Assembly: GCA_002502685.1 (NCBI GenBank)
Contig: DAQA01000002.1
Coordinates: forward strand, 15,532-75,625
Length of the DNA stretch: 60,094 nt
DNA from: Euryarchaeota archaeon UBA202
Lineage (GTDB): Archaea > Thermoplasmatota > E2 > UBA202
Direction: 5' to 3'
Shown here one piece after another: positions 1 through 8,175 of this stretch. The notes under the pieces are model-generated. The model was given only the letters and a program-made list of their open reading frames with translations, searched no databases and was not told where the DNA came from. The position numbers and the translations under genes were made by a program. How positions within the stretch are numbered: position 1 is the stretch's first letter; each line of letters starts with the position of its first letter.

Positions 1-651
1 TTTTGTTTCTGTTTTCTTTGGTTCTTCTTTTATTTCTTCTTTTACATCCCCTTTATCTTCTCTAATCTCAATTTCGTCAGGAAGTAAGGCATCGGGTTTC
101 ATTATCCGAACTTTTACCCCTAGCACTCCAAGTTTTTTCTTGGCTGTGGCTTCTGCCTCATCCATAACCAATTTTGCGACTTCTCCGCAATATTTAATGT
201 GACCCTCTGTAAATTTTTCTGTTCGATGCCGTGCTCCCGTGATTTTTCCTGAAATAATGATTTGGCATCCTCGGGCGCCTGATTCCATTATACGGCGCAC
301 TGTTGAGTGACCGATTCTTCTGAAATGCCATCCTCTTTCCAATGCAGCAGCAACCTTTTGGGCCATGATTTGGGCATTGAGAGATGCCTTTGCGCCAATT
401 TCTGAGATTTCCAGTTGTGGATTCTCGATCTCAAATTTTTCTGCAATATTCTTTGTCAGGGAATTAATGTTTTTTCCTGCTCGTCCAATAATAATTCCGG
501 GTCTTTCAGTAATCACTGATAATATGGTTCCCATGGGTGTTCTTTGAATTTCTACCCCGCCAAATCCTGCTCTTTCGGTTTCTTTTTTGATGTATTCTTT
601 GATGAGCATCTTTTTTTTTCCCTCTTCTATAAATCTCCGTTCAATAGTCAC
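1..651 (-). CDS. rpsC: 30S ribosomal protein S3 (uS3), 3' end off the window
   Basis: Small-subunit protein at the mRNA entry side. 217 codons are visible with no stop before the left edge, so the C-terminus is incomplete. I place the start at a GTG (651-649), which overlaps the L22 stop codon as GTGA. This start gives the archaeal-type opening VTIERRFIEEGKKK, whereas the internal ATG at 609 would remove it. A KH-domain core follows with GIIIGRAGKNI near residue 55, and the visible end is a charged Glu/Lys-rich tail (EEPKKTETK) as in other archaeal S3 proteins. It is the last visible gene of the L3-L4-L23-L2-S19-L22-S3 series. Identity is firm; only the extent of the tail is unknown. Confidence 0.95.
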   Translation of the reverse strand, partial: MTIERRFIEEGKKKMLIKEYIKKETERAGFGGVEIQRTPMGTILSVITERPGIIIGRAGKNINSLTKNIAEKFEIENPQLEISEIGAKASLNAQIMAQKVAAALERGWHFRRIGHSTVRRIMESGARGCQIIISGKITGARHRTEKFTEGHIKYCGEVAKLVMDEAEATAKKKLGVLGVKVRIMKPDALLPDEIEIREDKGDVKEEIKEEPKKTETK

Positions 652-1097
652 TCTATCTCCTCAAGTATAATCTCCACATTAGTTGTTTGCTCATTTTTAT
701 CTGTTGCTCGTCCCTGTGCCCGGGGCATGATGCCTTTAATTTCGCGTCCCATATAGGTAGAAATATGGGATATTACCATGTTTTCGGGGTCAAGTCCTTT
801 ATATTCAGCATTATTTTCGGCGTCTTGAATGATTCTTAGTATATGCTGGGATGCCTTTTTGGGGAATGCACCTGGCCCCATTCCTTTACCTTTTTTATGC
901 CCCTTTTTGCTATTGTGTGTCCGAAAGGGGATGGGGCGTTTTAAGGCGATGACTTGTTCAAGAAGATTCTTTGCATCCTGGACTTTCATTCCTCTGACAG
1001 CACGGGCAATGTTTTGGGAATGCCGGGGGGAACATTGTAATTCCTTCCCATAGGCCTTAGCGCTTTTCTCTGGATCTTTAACTAATGAATATCCCAT
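648..1097 (-). CDS. rplV: 50S ribosomal protein L22 (uL22)
   Basis: 149 residues, the usual archaeal length (longer than bacterial L22, about 110). The start MGYSLVKDPEKSAKAYGKEL and the central ALKRPIPFRTHNSKKGHKKG are typical of archaeal L22, which lines the exit tunnel of the large subunit. The C-terminal beta-hairpin region contains ISTYMGREIKGIMPRAQGRA. The stop codon overlaps the GTG start of S3 by 4 nt, which suggests translational coupling. It lies 4 nt downstream of S19 in the same operon. No oddities seen. Confidence 0.97.
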   Translation of the reverse strand: MGYSLVKDPEKSAKAYGKELQCSPRHSQNIARAVRGMKVQDAKNLLEQVIALKRPIPFRTHNSKKGHKKGKGMGPGAFPKKASQHILRIIQDAENNAEYKGLDPENMVISHISTYMGREIKGIMPRAQGRATDKNEQTTNVEIILEEIE

Positions 1098-1101
1098 GGT
1101 A

Positions 1102-1518
1102 TCATTTTAATGGCATATATTTGGATCCTCGGGTGGCGCCAACACCTGGACCTGTGTGTTTGACTTCTTTTCGTGTCCTTGCAAATTCACCAAGGTAATG
1201 TCCAATCATCTCGGGTTGTATTTTTACTCGTGTATATGTGTTCCCATTGTGAATAGCTATTTGGTGCCCCACGAATTCGGGTAATATAATCATGTCTCGT
1301 CGATGGGTCTTTATTTCAATATTTTTTTGTGCATTTCTAATTTTCTTGAGTAATTTATTTTGTCCGTCTGTTAGTCCTCTGTTCAGTGTTCGTCTCTGTC
1401 GAGCAGGTAGATAGGGCAGTAGCTCTTCCAGTGATAGCTCTTGTACTTCCTCTAATTTCAGTCCATGAAATGCAAATTCTTTTTTTCGTCCAATATCAAT
1501 CTTTCGTTTCTTAGCCAT
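1102..1518 (-). CDS. rpsS: 30S ribosomal protein S19 (uS19)
   Basis: 138 residues, archaeal/eukaryotic (S15e-like) form with an N-terminal extension rich in Lys and Arg. Recognisable segments are LLPYLPARQRRTLNRGL, the conserved MIILPEFVGHQIAIHNG and the C-terminal MIGHYLGEFARTRKEVKHTG. S19 sits in the head of the small subunit near the A-site tRNA. It lies 7 nt downstream of L2 and 4 nt upstream of L22, in the canonical S10-operon order, so it is almost certainly co-transcribed with them. Confidence 0.97.
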   Translation of the reverse strand: MAKKRKIDIGRKKEFAFHGLKLEEVQELSLEELLPYLPARQRRTLNRGLTDGQNKLLKKIRNAQKNIEIKTHRRDMIILPEFVGHQIAIHNGNTYTRVKIQPEMIGHYLGEFARTRKEVKHTGPGVGATRGSKYMPLK

Positions 1519-1525
1519 ATACTTT

Positions 1526-2227
1526 TTACCTCTTCCCGGTTTTCTTTGCGGCTATATTTCCTACTTTTCTTCCTGGTGGTGCTCGTCGTGATACTGAAGA
1601 GGGTTTACCAACATGTTGATGTGCGCCACCGCCATGTGGATGATCAACAGGGTTCATTGCAACTCCTCTGACAATGGGGTACCGGCATCCCTTTGCTTTA
1701 ACAGAATGATATTTTTTGCCTGCTTTCAAAAAGGGTTTCCCCCGTCGTCCTCCGCCAGACACTATGCCAATGGTTGCCCGGCAGGAGGGATGAAATTTTT
1801 TAAATTTACCTGAAGGCAGCTTTAGGACTATCCTCTCTCCATGTGATATGACCGTGGCAGTGTTCCCTGCGGATCGTACGAATTTTCCTCCGTCACGTGG
1901 TTTTGCTTCAATATTATAAATGGGTGTTCCTTCGGGAATTGAGGAAAGAGGCAGAACATTTCCCGGTTTTAATTTTGTCTGATTGGTGAAGAACACTTTG
2001 TCACCTATCATCATTCCTTCAGGGGGTATAAAGGGTATATGTTTCCCGTTGTCAAATTCAATAATCGCCAGGGGGGCTGTCTTTCCAGGGTTATGAGAAA
2101 TTTCTTTTACAATACCTTCCTGGTCATCAAATGTGGGGTACCGAATCATTCCCTTATGGAGATGGGAAGGGCTTAGATAATGAGGTTTTCCGGCACCTCT
2201 CCTTTGTTGTTGCAATCTTTTTCCCAT
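1526..2227 (-). CDS. rplB: 50S ribosomal protein L2 (uL2)
   Basis: 233 residues, archaeal L2 length. Begins MGKRLQQQRRGAGKPHYLSPS. The C-terminal peptidyl-transferase-proximal segment reads GVAMNPVDHPHGGGAHQHVG and includes the conserved His of the HGGG loop that contacts 23S rRNA. An OB-like domain (about residues 30-90) and an SH3-like domain (about 90-170) are consistent with the family. It lies 11 nt after L23 in the operon. Confidence 0.98.
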   Translation of the reverse strand: MGKRLQQQRRGAGKPHYLSPSHLHKGMIRYPTFDDQEGIVKEISHNPGKTAPLAIIEFDNGKHIPFIPPEGMMIGDKVFFTNQTKLKPGNVLPLSSIPEGTPIYNIEAKPRDGGKFVRSAGNTATVISHGERIVLKLPSGKFKKFHPSCRATIGIVSGGGRRGKPFLKAGKKYHSVKAKGCRYPIVRGVAMNPVDHPHGGGAHQHVGKPSSVSRRAPPGRKVGNIAAKKTGKR

Positions 2228-2238
2228 TTTTTTTTCAC

Positions 2239-2496
2239 CTAAAATAATCCAATCCTCATTCCAATCTCTTCAGCTTCATAATCCGGGGACAGCTTCACCA
2301 ATGCTCGTTTTCCGATTTTATCTATACGGGTGGTCACCTTTTCAACTTTCACATCAAAAAGTTGTTCAACTGCTTTTTTTATCTGTTTTTTTGTGGCATT
2401 TGTCCGTACCACGAATTCCAAAGAATTGTTGCTTTCCACAAGCATCATGGTTTTTTCTGTTAAATAGGGATGGTTAATAATACTATAGGGGTTCAT
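2239..2496 (-). CDS. rplW: 50S ribosomal protein L23 (uL23)
   Basis: 85 residues, the compact archaeal form. N-terminus MNPYSIINHPYLTEKTMMLVE, then the conserved KKQIKKAVEQLFDVKVEKV. L23 is the docking site at the tunnel exit for SRP and nascent-chain factors. The start overlaps the stop of L4 by 4 nt (ATGA), suggesting coupled translation. No oddities. Confidence 0.97.
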   Translation of the reverse strand: MNPYSIINHPYLTEKTMMLVESNNSLEFVVRTNATKKQIKKAVEQLFDVKVEKVTTRIDKIGKRALVKLSPDYEAEEIGMRIGLF

Positions 2497-3248
2497 TTCA
2501 GGGCCTCCAGGGCGGTTGTGGTGAACATGGATAGGCGGGCAGACTGTCCACCGGGTGCGAGATGTTCAACATTGATTTCTGAAGGGGTAATGATAGTTAC
2601 TCCCGCCAGGTTTCTTGCAGCTTTCTCGATTTTTTCTTTATTGGCAACAATCAATAGCAATGATTTTGGCATTTTATATTTTCGTCCTCTTCGTTTTCCT
2701 TTGCCCGCTCGTATATGTTTTCCGTTTTTTGCTCTCTGGATATCTGTGCCAACGCCGATGGTATCTAAAAATTTTATTACTTCTTTTGTTTTTTCGATAT
2801 TTTCGATCTTTTTTTCTACTATAATGGGTAATGAGAGTTTTTCATTAAATTTATGTCCTCTCTGTATGACTAACTCCTTATTTGCAAGAGCGGCGAGGGC
2901 AGAGTTTCGGGCAATTTTCATTTCTTTTTTGTTGATTGCCCGATGATAGTTTTTTTCGGCTTTTGGTGGATGTGCGCGTCTTCCTCCCACTGTTCCGGGG
3001 GCAAAGGCTCCTCTTCGTCCTTGAGTGAGTCGGGGGATACGGGATACTCCCCGGCCGGGTCTCCATGATGCCACGGCTTGTTTTCTTCCTGCTGTTGGAT
3101 CCGCTCCATAGGGTTGTCGTGCGTTATGATGTATCACCGTGACGGCTTTTTTTATTATGTCGGGGCGGTAATGATCTTCAAATGGTGGCGGTAGGGTAAC
3201 TTCGCCGGTTATTTCACCATTTATTCCATAGACATTGACCTTCATCAT
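2493..3248 (-). CDS. rplD: 50S ribosomal protein L4 (L4e, uL4)
   Basis: 251 residues, archaeal L4. Starts MMKVNVYGINGEITGEVTLP; the first and second ATG are adjacent, so the true start could be 3248 or 3245. The tunnel-lining loop is visible in the Arg/Gly/Pro-rich stretch SWRPGRGVSRIPRLTQGRRG near residues 65-85. The gene overlaps both L3 (upstream) and L23 (downstream) by 4 nt, so three consecutive cistrons are translationally coupled. Confidence 0.97.
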   Translation of the reverse strand: MMKVNVYGINGEITGEVTLPPPFEDHYRPDIIKKAVTVIHHNARQPYGADPTAGRKQAVASWRPGRGVSRIPRLTQGRRGAFAPGTVGGRRAHPPKAEKNYHRAINKKEMKIARNSALAALANKELVIQRGHKFNEKLSLPIIVEKKIENIEKTKEVIKFLDTIGVGTDIQRAKNGKHIRAGKGKRRGRKYKMPKSLLLIVANKEKIEKAARNLAGVTIITPSEINVEHLAPGGQSARLSMFTTTALEALK

Positions 3249-4177
3249 CTTCCCTGCTTACTGGTGGTAGAAATATAGGTTATTTCTGGTTTTTCAATCT
3301 GTATGCCTCGTGTATAGCGAATGGCATCTCGTATTCTCAGCAATCTTTTCACCGGGCCAGGTGTTGAACCATGGATAATAAGATACTTATTTTTGATGAT
3401 TCCATAATGGGGAAATCCCCCATTGGGAGTGATTTCTTCTCCGTTTTCACCGATTTTTAATATCCTTTTGTTATATTCAGTCCGTCGATGATATCCCATT
3501 TGGCCTGCTTGGGGAACAGTGCTTCTCACAAAGGATGGATTCCAGGGTCCTAGGGTGCCGATCATCCTGCGGTGTTTAGAATTTTTATGGGTGAGTAGTT
3601 TAACTCCCCATCTTTTAACGTGTCCCTGAAACCCTTTTCCCTTGCTGGTGGCAATGATATCAATCATTGCTCCTTCCTCAATTACCTTGGCGATATCGAT
3701 TTCTTTACCCAATATGTCTGTGGCATATTGTAGACGCTCTTCTCGGGTTCCTCCCCCAATCCGTATCTCTATTTCAGCGGGTTTTTTCTTGGGGACACCG
3801 GATACCATCTGTGGATTTGTATGGGCCAGTACGCGAATTTCGTCTCCCTTTCCGGGCTTATCCTTCTTATCCTTCATTTCGCCCGTTGTCCGTATTCCAT
3901 AGGGTGTGGTATCATATGTTCTAATGGAAGTGATCTTCAAGGGTGGTGTCTCTATTACTGTCACGGGAACGATTACTTCCTGGCCCGATGTGGTGGATGT
4001 GGGTCGATAATCCCGTATTAATACATGTGTCATTCCCGCTTTGAAGCCGGCAAAACCCTGTAATCGGGGTTTATCTCCTCCCTTTGGCCAGGAATATATC
4101 CTCGGTGTCTCTGATCGTACTCGTTTCCTAGGGGAATACCCTTTTGATCCGCGTCGTGGATGATGACGTTTTGACAT
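3245..4177 (-). CDS. rplC: 50S ribosomal protein L3 (uL3), first gene of the operon
   Basis: 310 residues, the archaeal form with an N-terminal MSKRHHPRRGSKGYSPRKR. The conserved central motif GKGFQGHVKRWGVK near residue 180 contacts the peptidyl-transferase centre. The C-terminal half contains GYHRRTEYNKRILKIG. It opens the L3-L4-L23-L2-S19-L22-S3 series. A TATA-like element lies about 30 nt upstream of the ATG, so the operon transcript would have little or no leader. Confidence 0.98.
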   Translation of the reverse strand: MSKRHHPRRGSKGYSPRKRVRSETPRIYSWPKGGDKPRLQGFAGFKAGMTHVLIRDYRPTSTTSGQEVIVPVTVIETPPLKITSIRTYDTTPYGIRTTGEMKDKKDKPGKGDEIRVLAHTNPQMVSGVPKKKPAEIEIRIGGGTREERLQYATDILGKEIDIAKVIEEGAMIDIIATSKGKGFQGHVKRWGVKLLTHKNSKHRRMIGTLGPWNPSFVRSTVPQAGQMGYHRRTEYNKRILKIGENGEEITPNGGFPHYGIIKNKYLIIHGSTPGPVKRLLRIRDAIRYTRGIQIEKPEITYISTTSKQGR

Positions 4178-4204
4178 TTATAGCGTTACCCACATAAAAA
4201 AACG

Positions 4205-4218
4205 CCTATATAAATATG
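4205..4218. promoter_or_regulatory. TATA box between L3 and glyA, readable on both strands
   Basis: CCTATATAAATATG. Read on the minus strand it gives a TATTTATATA box about 30 nt before the L3 start. Read on the plus strand it is an equally good TATATAAATA box that would start a transcript near 4240, well upstream of glyA, which has its own box at 4444. Confidence 0.6.
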
Positions 4219-4443
4219 AGGGTAAACACCAGGTTTTTTTTGCCACACCAGGCGATAGGGATGCCGTATTTCATGTTATCCTACCTTTTTTTTTGGGGGT
4301 GCCTGCATGCGTCATTTGGTGCAGCACCATTTTTTTTTTTGGATATTTCTTTTGGTTATTTCACCTGAACCACTAGTTCACAATTTTTTTTTTGGGGGAA
4401 ATCTTATCCTCAGGCTTCTTCTTTTGGTTCCTGGGGAATATAC
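4219..4443 (+). other. Gene-free divergent spacer with three T-tracts
   Basis: About 225 nt between two divergent genes. No coding frame with a plausible protein is visible. Three T-runs occur on the plus strand (around 4286-4294, 4330-4340 and 4386-4395), two of them followed by a G-run. Plus-strand T-runs should end plus-strand transcripts, although no plus-strand gene lies upstream. It may hold a very short RNA or act as an insulator. Confidence 0.4.
4317..4340 (+). terminator. Orphan hairpin plus T-run terminator
   Basis: A near-perfect palindrome TGGTGCAGCACCA is followed directly by 11 T residues, a textbook intrinsic-terminator shape on the plus strand. No annotated plus-strand gene lies upstream in the window. 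It would stop any transcript started at the 4205-4218 box before it reaches the glyA promoter. Confidence 0.45.
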
Positions 4444-4455
4444 TATATATTTTTA
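4444..4455 (+). promoter_or_regulatory. TATA box of the glyA operon
   Basis: TATATATTTTTA, ending 26 nt before the GTG at 4482 and 32 nt before the ATG at 4488. The spacing fits transcription starting at or just before the start codon, that is, a leaderless or near-leaderless mRNA. Confidence 0.6.
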
Positions 4456-4487
4456 TTTAGGTATTGCATGTGGTCTTGTGAGTGGAA

Positions 4488-5771
4488 ATGGATTTTGAAA
4501 AAGATGCCTATGAAATAAGAGAAGCAGCAAAACAAAACAATACACTGTATGCCACGAGCCTTCCTATGATCGCTTCAGAAAATATATTATCGCCTCTCTG
4601 TAAAGAAATGTTAATCTCTGATTTTCACGGGCGATACGCCGAGGGGACACCCGGGCAGAGATATTATCAAGGATGTAAATATTTTGACATAGTGGAAGAA
4701 AAAACAATGGAGCTGGCAAAAAAACTGTTTCGCTGTTCCTATGCAGATGTTCGTTTGCCCTCGGGTACCACAGCAAACATGGCGGTGTTTAAAGCATTGG
4801 CTGAACCGGGTGACAAAGTAACGGTGCTGGATACCGCTGATGGCGCCCATATCTCCTATGGCAAATGGGGAGCAGCGGGTATTAGAGGGCTTGAATTAAT
4901 ATCCTATCCTTTCAATGGCGACCAGATGAATATTGATGTTGATGGGGCCATTAAAACCATTCGGGAGCATCAGCCTAAATTAGCTCTTTTTGGCCGCTCT
5001 GTTTTTTTGTTTCCCACTCCTCTCAAGGAGCTGTCAGAAGTGGCTCATGAGGAAGGCACCCTGGTCATTTATGATGCCGCGCATGTGTTGGGTCTTATTG
5101 GTGGGGGACGGTTTCAAGATCCCTTGCGGGAAGGGGCGGATGTTGTCACGGGTAGTACCCATAAAACTCTTCCGGGTCCCCAAGGGGGGATTATTCTTTC
5201 CAATCTTGAGGAGGATAAAATAGTAAAGCGTTTAGGATGGGGTGTTTTCCCCGGTGTTGCTTCGTCCTATCATTTGCATCATGTGGCTGCGAAGGGGATT
5301 GCATTTGCTGAGCACCTTGTCTTTGGGAAGGACTATGCAGGCCAAATTATTTCCAATGCCCAATCGTTGGCTCAGGCCTTGTGGGATGAGGGTTTTGATG
5401 TTCTCTGTGAGCCCTTGGGTTTTACCCGGTCTCATCAGGTTGTTTTCAAGATAGGTGAGGATAAGGGAAAATGGGCTGCGGAGACGTTGGAACAGGCGGG
5501 TATTATTGCAAATATGAATATGGTTCCGGGTGATCAGCATCCCTTGCATCCCTCCGGTATCCGCTTGGGTGCCCAAGAATTGACCCGTATTGGCATGAGG
5601 GAAGCAGAGATGGATGATGTTGCCGGTTTTATAGGGCGTGTTCTCCTCAAGGGGGAACCGGTGCAGACCATCAAGAAAGAAATCATGCAGTTCCGCCAGG
5701 ACTATCAAAACGTGCAGTATTGTTTTCATTCCGGGCAGGAGGGATATGCCTATCACCGCCTGGTGGAGTGA
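4488..5771 (+). CDS. glyA: Serine hydroxymethyltransferase
   Basis: 427 residues from the ATG at 4488; a GTG six bases upstream (4482) is an alternative start. PLP enzyme interconverting serine and glycine with transfer of a C1 unit to a pterin carrier. The PLP-binding lysine is in GSTHKTLPGPQGG (Lys226 from this start). Other family signatures are EGTPGQRYYQGC, RLPSGTTANMAVF and VIYDAAHVLGLI. The sequence is of the archaeal type, for which either tetrahydrofolate or a methanopterin is possible as carrier; a folD gene at 25.5 kb favours a folate-like pool here. It opens a five-gene plus-strand operon. Confidence 0.93.
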   Translation: MDFEKDAYEIREAAKQNNTLYATSLPMIASENILSPLCKEMLISDFHGRYAEGTPGQRYYQGCKYFDIVEEKTMELAKKLFRCSYADVRLPSGTTANMAVFKALAEPGDKVTVLDTADGAHISYGKWGAAGIRGLELISYPFNGDQMNIDVDGAIKTIREHQPKLALFGRSVFLFPTPLKELSEVAHEEGTLVIYDAAHVLGLIGGGRFQDPLREGADVVTGSTHKTLPGPQGGIILSNLEEDKIVKRLGWGVFPGVASSYHLHHVAAKGIAFAEHLVFGKDYAGQIISNAQSLAQALWDEGFDVLCEPLGFTRSHQVVFKIGEDKGKWAAETLEQAGIIANMNMVPGDQHPLHPSGIRLGAQELTRIGMREAEMDDVAGFIGRVLLKGEPVQTIKKEIMQFRQDYQNVQYCFHSGQEGYAYHRLVE

Positions 5772-5818
5772 GGCCAGGGACAAAACGCTTAATACGCATT
5801 ACTGTATGGATTTGTACA

Positions 5819-6358
5819 ATGTTTGTTGCTCTCACGGGGACACCAGGAACAGGGAAAACAACTGTGGGTGACCTTCTGTCAGACCAGGGTTTCAGGGTCA
5901 TACATTTAACAGATATTGAAACAAAGTGTGTCGTGGGAGAGGATAAAAAAAGAGAGTGCCTCATCTATGATATAGACTTAATGAATAAATATCTCCCAAA
6001 AGACCCCTTGTTGATACAGAGTGATGTTTGTATTGTGGAGGGCCATCTGTCCCACCTATTATCGGGTGCCACAAAAATTATTATTCTAAGATGTCATCCT
6101 GAGGAATTAAAAAAAAGATTGAAAAAGAAAGGATACCCGTCCTTAAAGATTCATGAAAATCTGGAAGCCGAGGCCCTGGATATCATTTTGTGTGACGCTG
6201 CCTGCTGTCACATAACCGGTACCATCCGGGAGATTGACACAACCCATAAAGATCCCGTGGAAGTCACCCGGTTCATTGCAGTATTGTTACAGGATGGCTT
6301 TCAAGGTGAAATTGGACGCATTGACTGGAGTGATTGGATAGAAAAAAATGTTGGATAA
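5819..6358 (+). CDS. AK6/Fap7-type adenylate kinase family NTPase
   Basis: 179 residues. P-loop GTPGTGKTT at residues 7-15 directly after the start. The ATG at 5819 is chosen because the P-loop strand begins immediately after the Met, as in AK6 proteins; an open frame continues upstream but is not family-like. Later motifs include VIVEGHLSHLL near residue 70 and the lid/core segment RCHPEELKKRLKKKGYP. AK6/Fap7 proteins act with uS11 in late maturation of the small ribosomal subunit and show adenylate kinase/ATPase activity. The 3' end overlaps the next gene by 11 nt. It could alternatively be annotated simply as a nucleotide kinase. Confidence 0.85.
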   Translation: MFVALTGTPGTGKTTVGDLLSDQGFRVIHLTDIETKCVVGEDKKRECLIYDIDLMNKYLPKDPLLIQSDVCIVEGHLSHLLSGATKIIILRCHPEELKKRLKKKGYPSLKIHENLEAEALDIILCDAACCHITGTIREIDTTHKDPVEVTRFIAVLLQDGFQGEIGRIDWSDWIEKNVG

Positions 6359-6974
6359 ATACCGAGACAGTTTTGATGGCATTCTTTCCTTTTTTGGTGG
6401 TAAAATAGGGGTAAAACCCGATATTTTAACCTGGCTGTCACTTCTCTTTGCCGGTGCAGCTGGCTTTTTATTATATTTTTCGTATTCTTACCATTCCTTA
6501 TTAATCTGGTCTAGCTTGTTGGTGGGGGGAAATGGATTCTTTGATGCCTTGGATGGTAAGGTTGCTCGTCTGCGCAACACGGCATCCTTGCAGGGTGATT
6601 TTTTGGATCACGTTCTTGACCGCTATTCCGATATCTTTATTGTGGGGGGAATAGTGCTTTCGGGTTGGTGCGATACCCGTATTGGTTTGGTGGCCCTGGT
6701 GGGGGTATTGTTGACCAGTTATTTGGGGACACAGGCACAGGCTGTGGGATTAAAGAGAAAATATGAAGGGTTTCTCACCCGGGCCGACAGGCTTACCCTT
6801 TTAATTATTGCTCCTCTAATCCAATTTGTTCTTCTTTTTCTGGATATTCCCCATCCCCTCAACCATTCCTTTTTAGAATGGGTCATGATATATTTTGCCA
6901 TCATGGGAAATGCCACTGCTGTTCAACGTTTTTTTTTCATATCACGTGCCCTAAAACATGGGGGGGAGAAATAA
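6348..6974 (+). CDS. CDP-alcohol phosphatidyltransferase family membrane enzyme
   Basis: 208 residues with about six hydrophobic segments. The family signature D-G-x2-A-R-x8-G-x3-D-x3-D is complete: DALDGKVARLRN, then GDFLDHVLDRYSD (about residues 65-95). Such enzymes swap CMP from a CDP-lipid for an alcohol headgroup, in archaea often inositol phosphate, serine or glycerol. The headgroup cannot be read from the sequence; archaetidylinositol-phosphate synthase is a reasonable guess. It overlaps the upstream kinase by 11 nt and is 4 nt from coaBC, so it is co-transcribed. Confidence 0.85.
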   Translation: MLDKYRDSFDGILSFFGGKIGVKPDILTWLSLLFAGAAGFLLYFSYSYHSLLIWSSLLVGGNGFFDALDGKVARLRNTASLQGDFLDHVLDRYSDIFIVGGIVLSGWCDTRIGLVALVGVLLTSYLGTQAQAVGLKRKYEGFLTRADRLTLLIIAPLIQFVLLFLDIPHPLNHSFLEWVMIYFAIMGNATAVQRFFFISRALKHGGEK

Positions 6975-6978
6975 TACT

Positions 6979-8175
6979 ATGGATCATCCCATAGATGAAA
7001 TCAGGGGAGTAAAGTCTAAAAAACTTGAAGGGAAACTGATTGTTCTCTGTATAACGGGGAGCATTGCCGCGGGAGAGTCAATAAAGTTGGTTCGAGAACT
7101 TATCCGGCATGGGGCACGGGTGGTCCCGGTGATGACCCCCCGGGCGCACGATATTGTTCATCCCTATGCCCTGGCATGCGCCACGGGTCAAGAGGTTATC
7201 ACCACCTTAACAGGAAACATTGAGCATGTTAAATTTTGTGGAGATGTAAAGGATAAGGCGGATGCGGTGCTTGTTGCACCCTGCACTGCCAATACCCTTT
7301 CAAAAATAGCTCTGGGTATTGCTGATAATCCTGTCACCACCTGTGTACTCTGTGCCCTGGGATCCCAGATCCCGATCCTGGTTGTTCCCGCCATGCATTC
7401 GGCAATGTATCGTCACCCCCGTATACGGGAACACGTGGCATCCTGTAAAAAAATGGGTATAGAAGTCATCAGTCCCCATCTAGCTGAGGGCAAAGCAAAA
7501 ATAGTGTCAACCCGGGACATTGTCGCCCCGACTCTACGGGTACTGGGTGATCATGTTTTCAAGGATAAAAAAGTGCTTATTATTGGGGGTGCAACAACAG
7601 AGTTTATTGATGATGTGAGAGTCATTACCAATCTATCATCGGGAAAAATGGCTTTGGCGTTGGCAACAAAAGCCTATGAAATGGGTGCAATAGCCACATT
7701 ATGGTATGGATCTGGTGCTGGGTGCAGCTGTTCTCCTCCCTCCTTTCTAGACACAGAGACATTTTGTACCAGTGATGATCTTTTATCCTTAATTGGCACT
7801 AGTTCCCGCTTTGACGTCATCATTAATTGTGCCGCCATTTCAGATTACAAGCCCCTCAAACAGGAGGGAAAAATTCCCTCCGGGCAAAAACTGACTCTCC
7901 AGTTTATGCCCACACCCATCATCAACAAGACATTACGCTCTAAAACCTCTCTTTTGGTGGGCTTTAAACTTGAATGTACACCTGAAAAGATTATCGAGAA
8001 GGCATATTCCCGTCTTTGCCAGCACAGGTTGGACTATATCATTGCCAATACCCTGGATACCCTGGGGGGGGACACCATCACCATGTGGCTCATCAGTCGT
8101 GAAAAAAAAATACTGCACAAACAGGGAACAAAAAATGACATAGCAGAGATGATATTAAACACGATCCATGGTTGA
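6979..8175 (+). CDS. coaBC: Bifunctional phosphopantothenoylcysteine decarboxylase / phosphopantothenate-cysteine ligase
   Basis: 398 residues from the ATG at 6979, preceded by a purine-rich GGGGGGAGAA; an in-frame ATG at 6958 inside the previous gene is less likely. The N-terminal flavoprotein half (about 20-190) shows LCITGSIAAGESIKLVREL, APCTANTLSKIALGIADNP and PAMHSAMYRHP. The C-terminal ligase half starts at KKVLIIGGATTEFID, with the nucleotide-binding TNLSSGKMALALA and NCAAISDYKP. It performs two steps of CoA synthesis. The last 8 nt overlap pantoate kinase, the archaeal enzyme of the same pathway. Confidence 0.94.
   Translation: MDHPIDEIRGVKSKKLEGKLIVLCITGSIAAGESIKLVRELIRHGARVVPVMTPRAHDIVHPYALACATGQEVITTLTGNIEHVKFCGDVKDKADAVLVAPCTANTLSKIALGIADNPVTTCVLCALGSQIPILVVPAMHSAMYRHPRIREHVASCKKMGIEVISPHLAEGKAKIVSTRDIVAPTLRVLGDHVFKDKKVLIIGGATTEFIDDVRVITNLSSGKMALALATKAYEMGAIATLWYGSGAGCSCSPPSFLDTETFCTSDDLLSLIGTSSRFDVIINCAAISDYKPLKQEGKIPSGQKLTLQFMPTPIINKTLRSKTSLLVGFKLECTPEKIIEKAYSRLCQHRLDYIIANTLDTLGGDTITMWLISREKKILHKQGTKNDIAEMILNTIHG

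Noticed and set aside
5232..5783. Long minus-strand open frame (about 183 codons) opposite glyA
   Set aside because: It mirrors the well-supported glyA frame; the product has no family character and no promoter or ribosome site.
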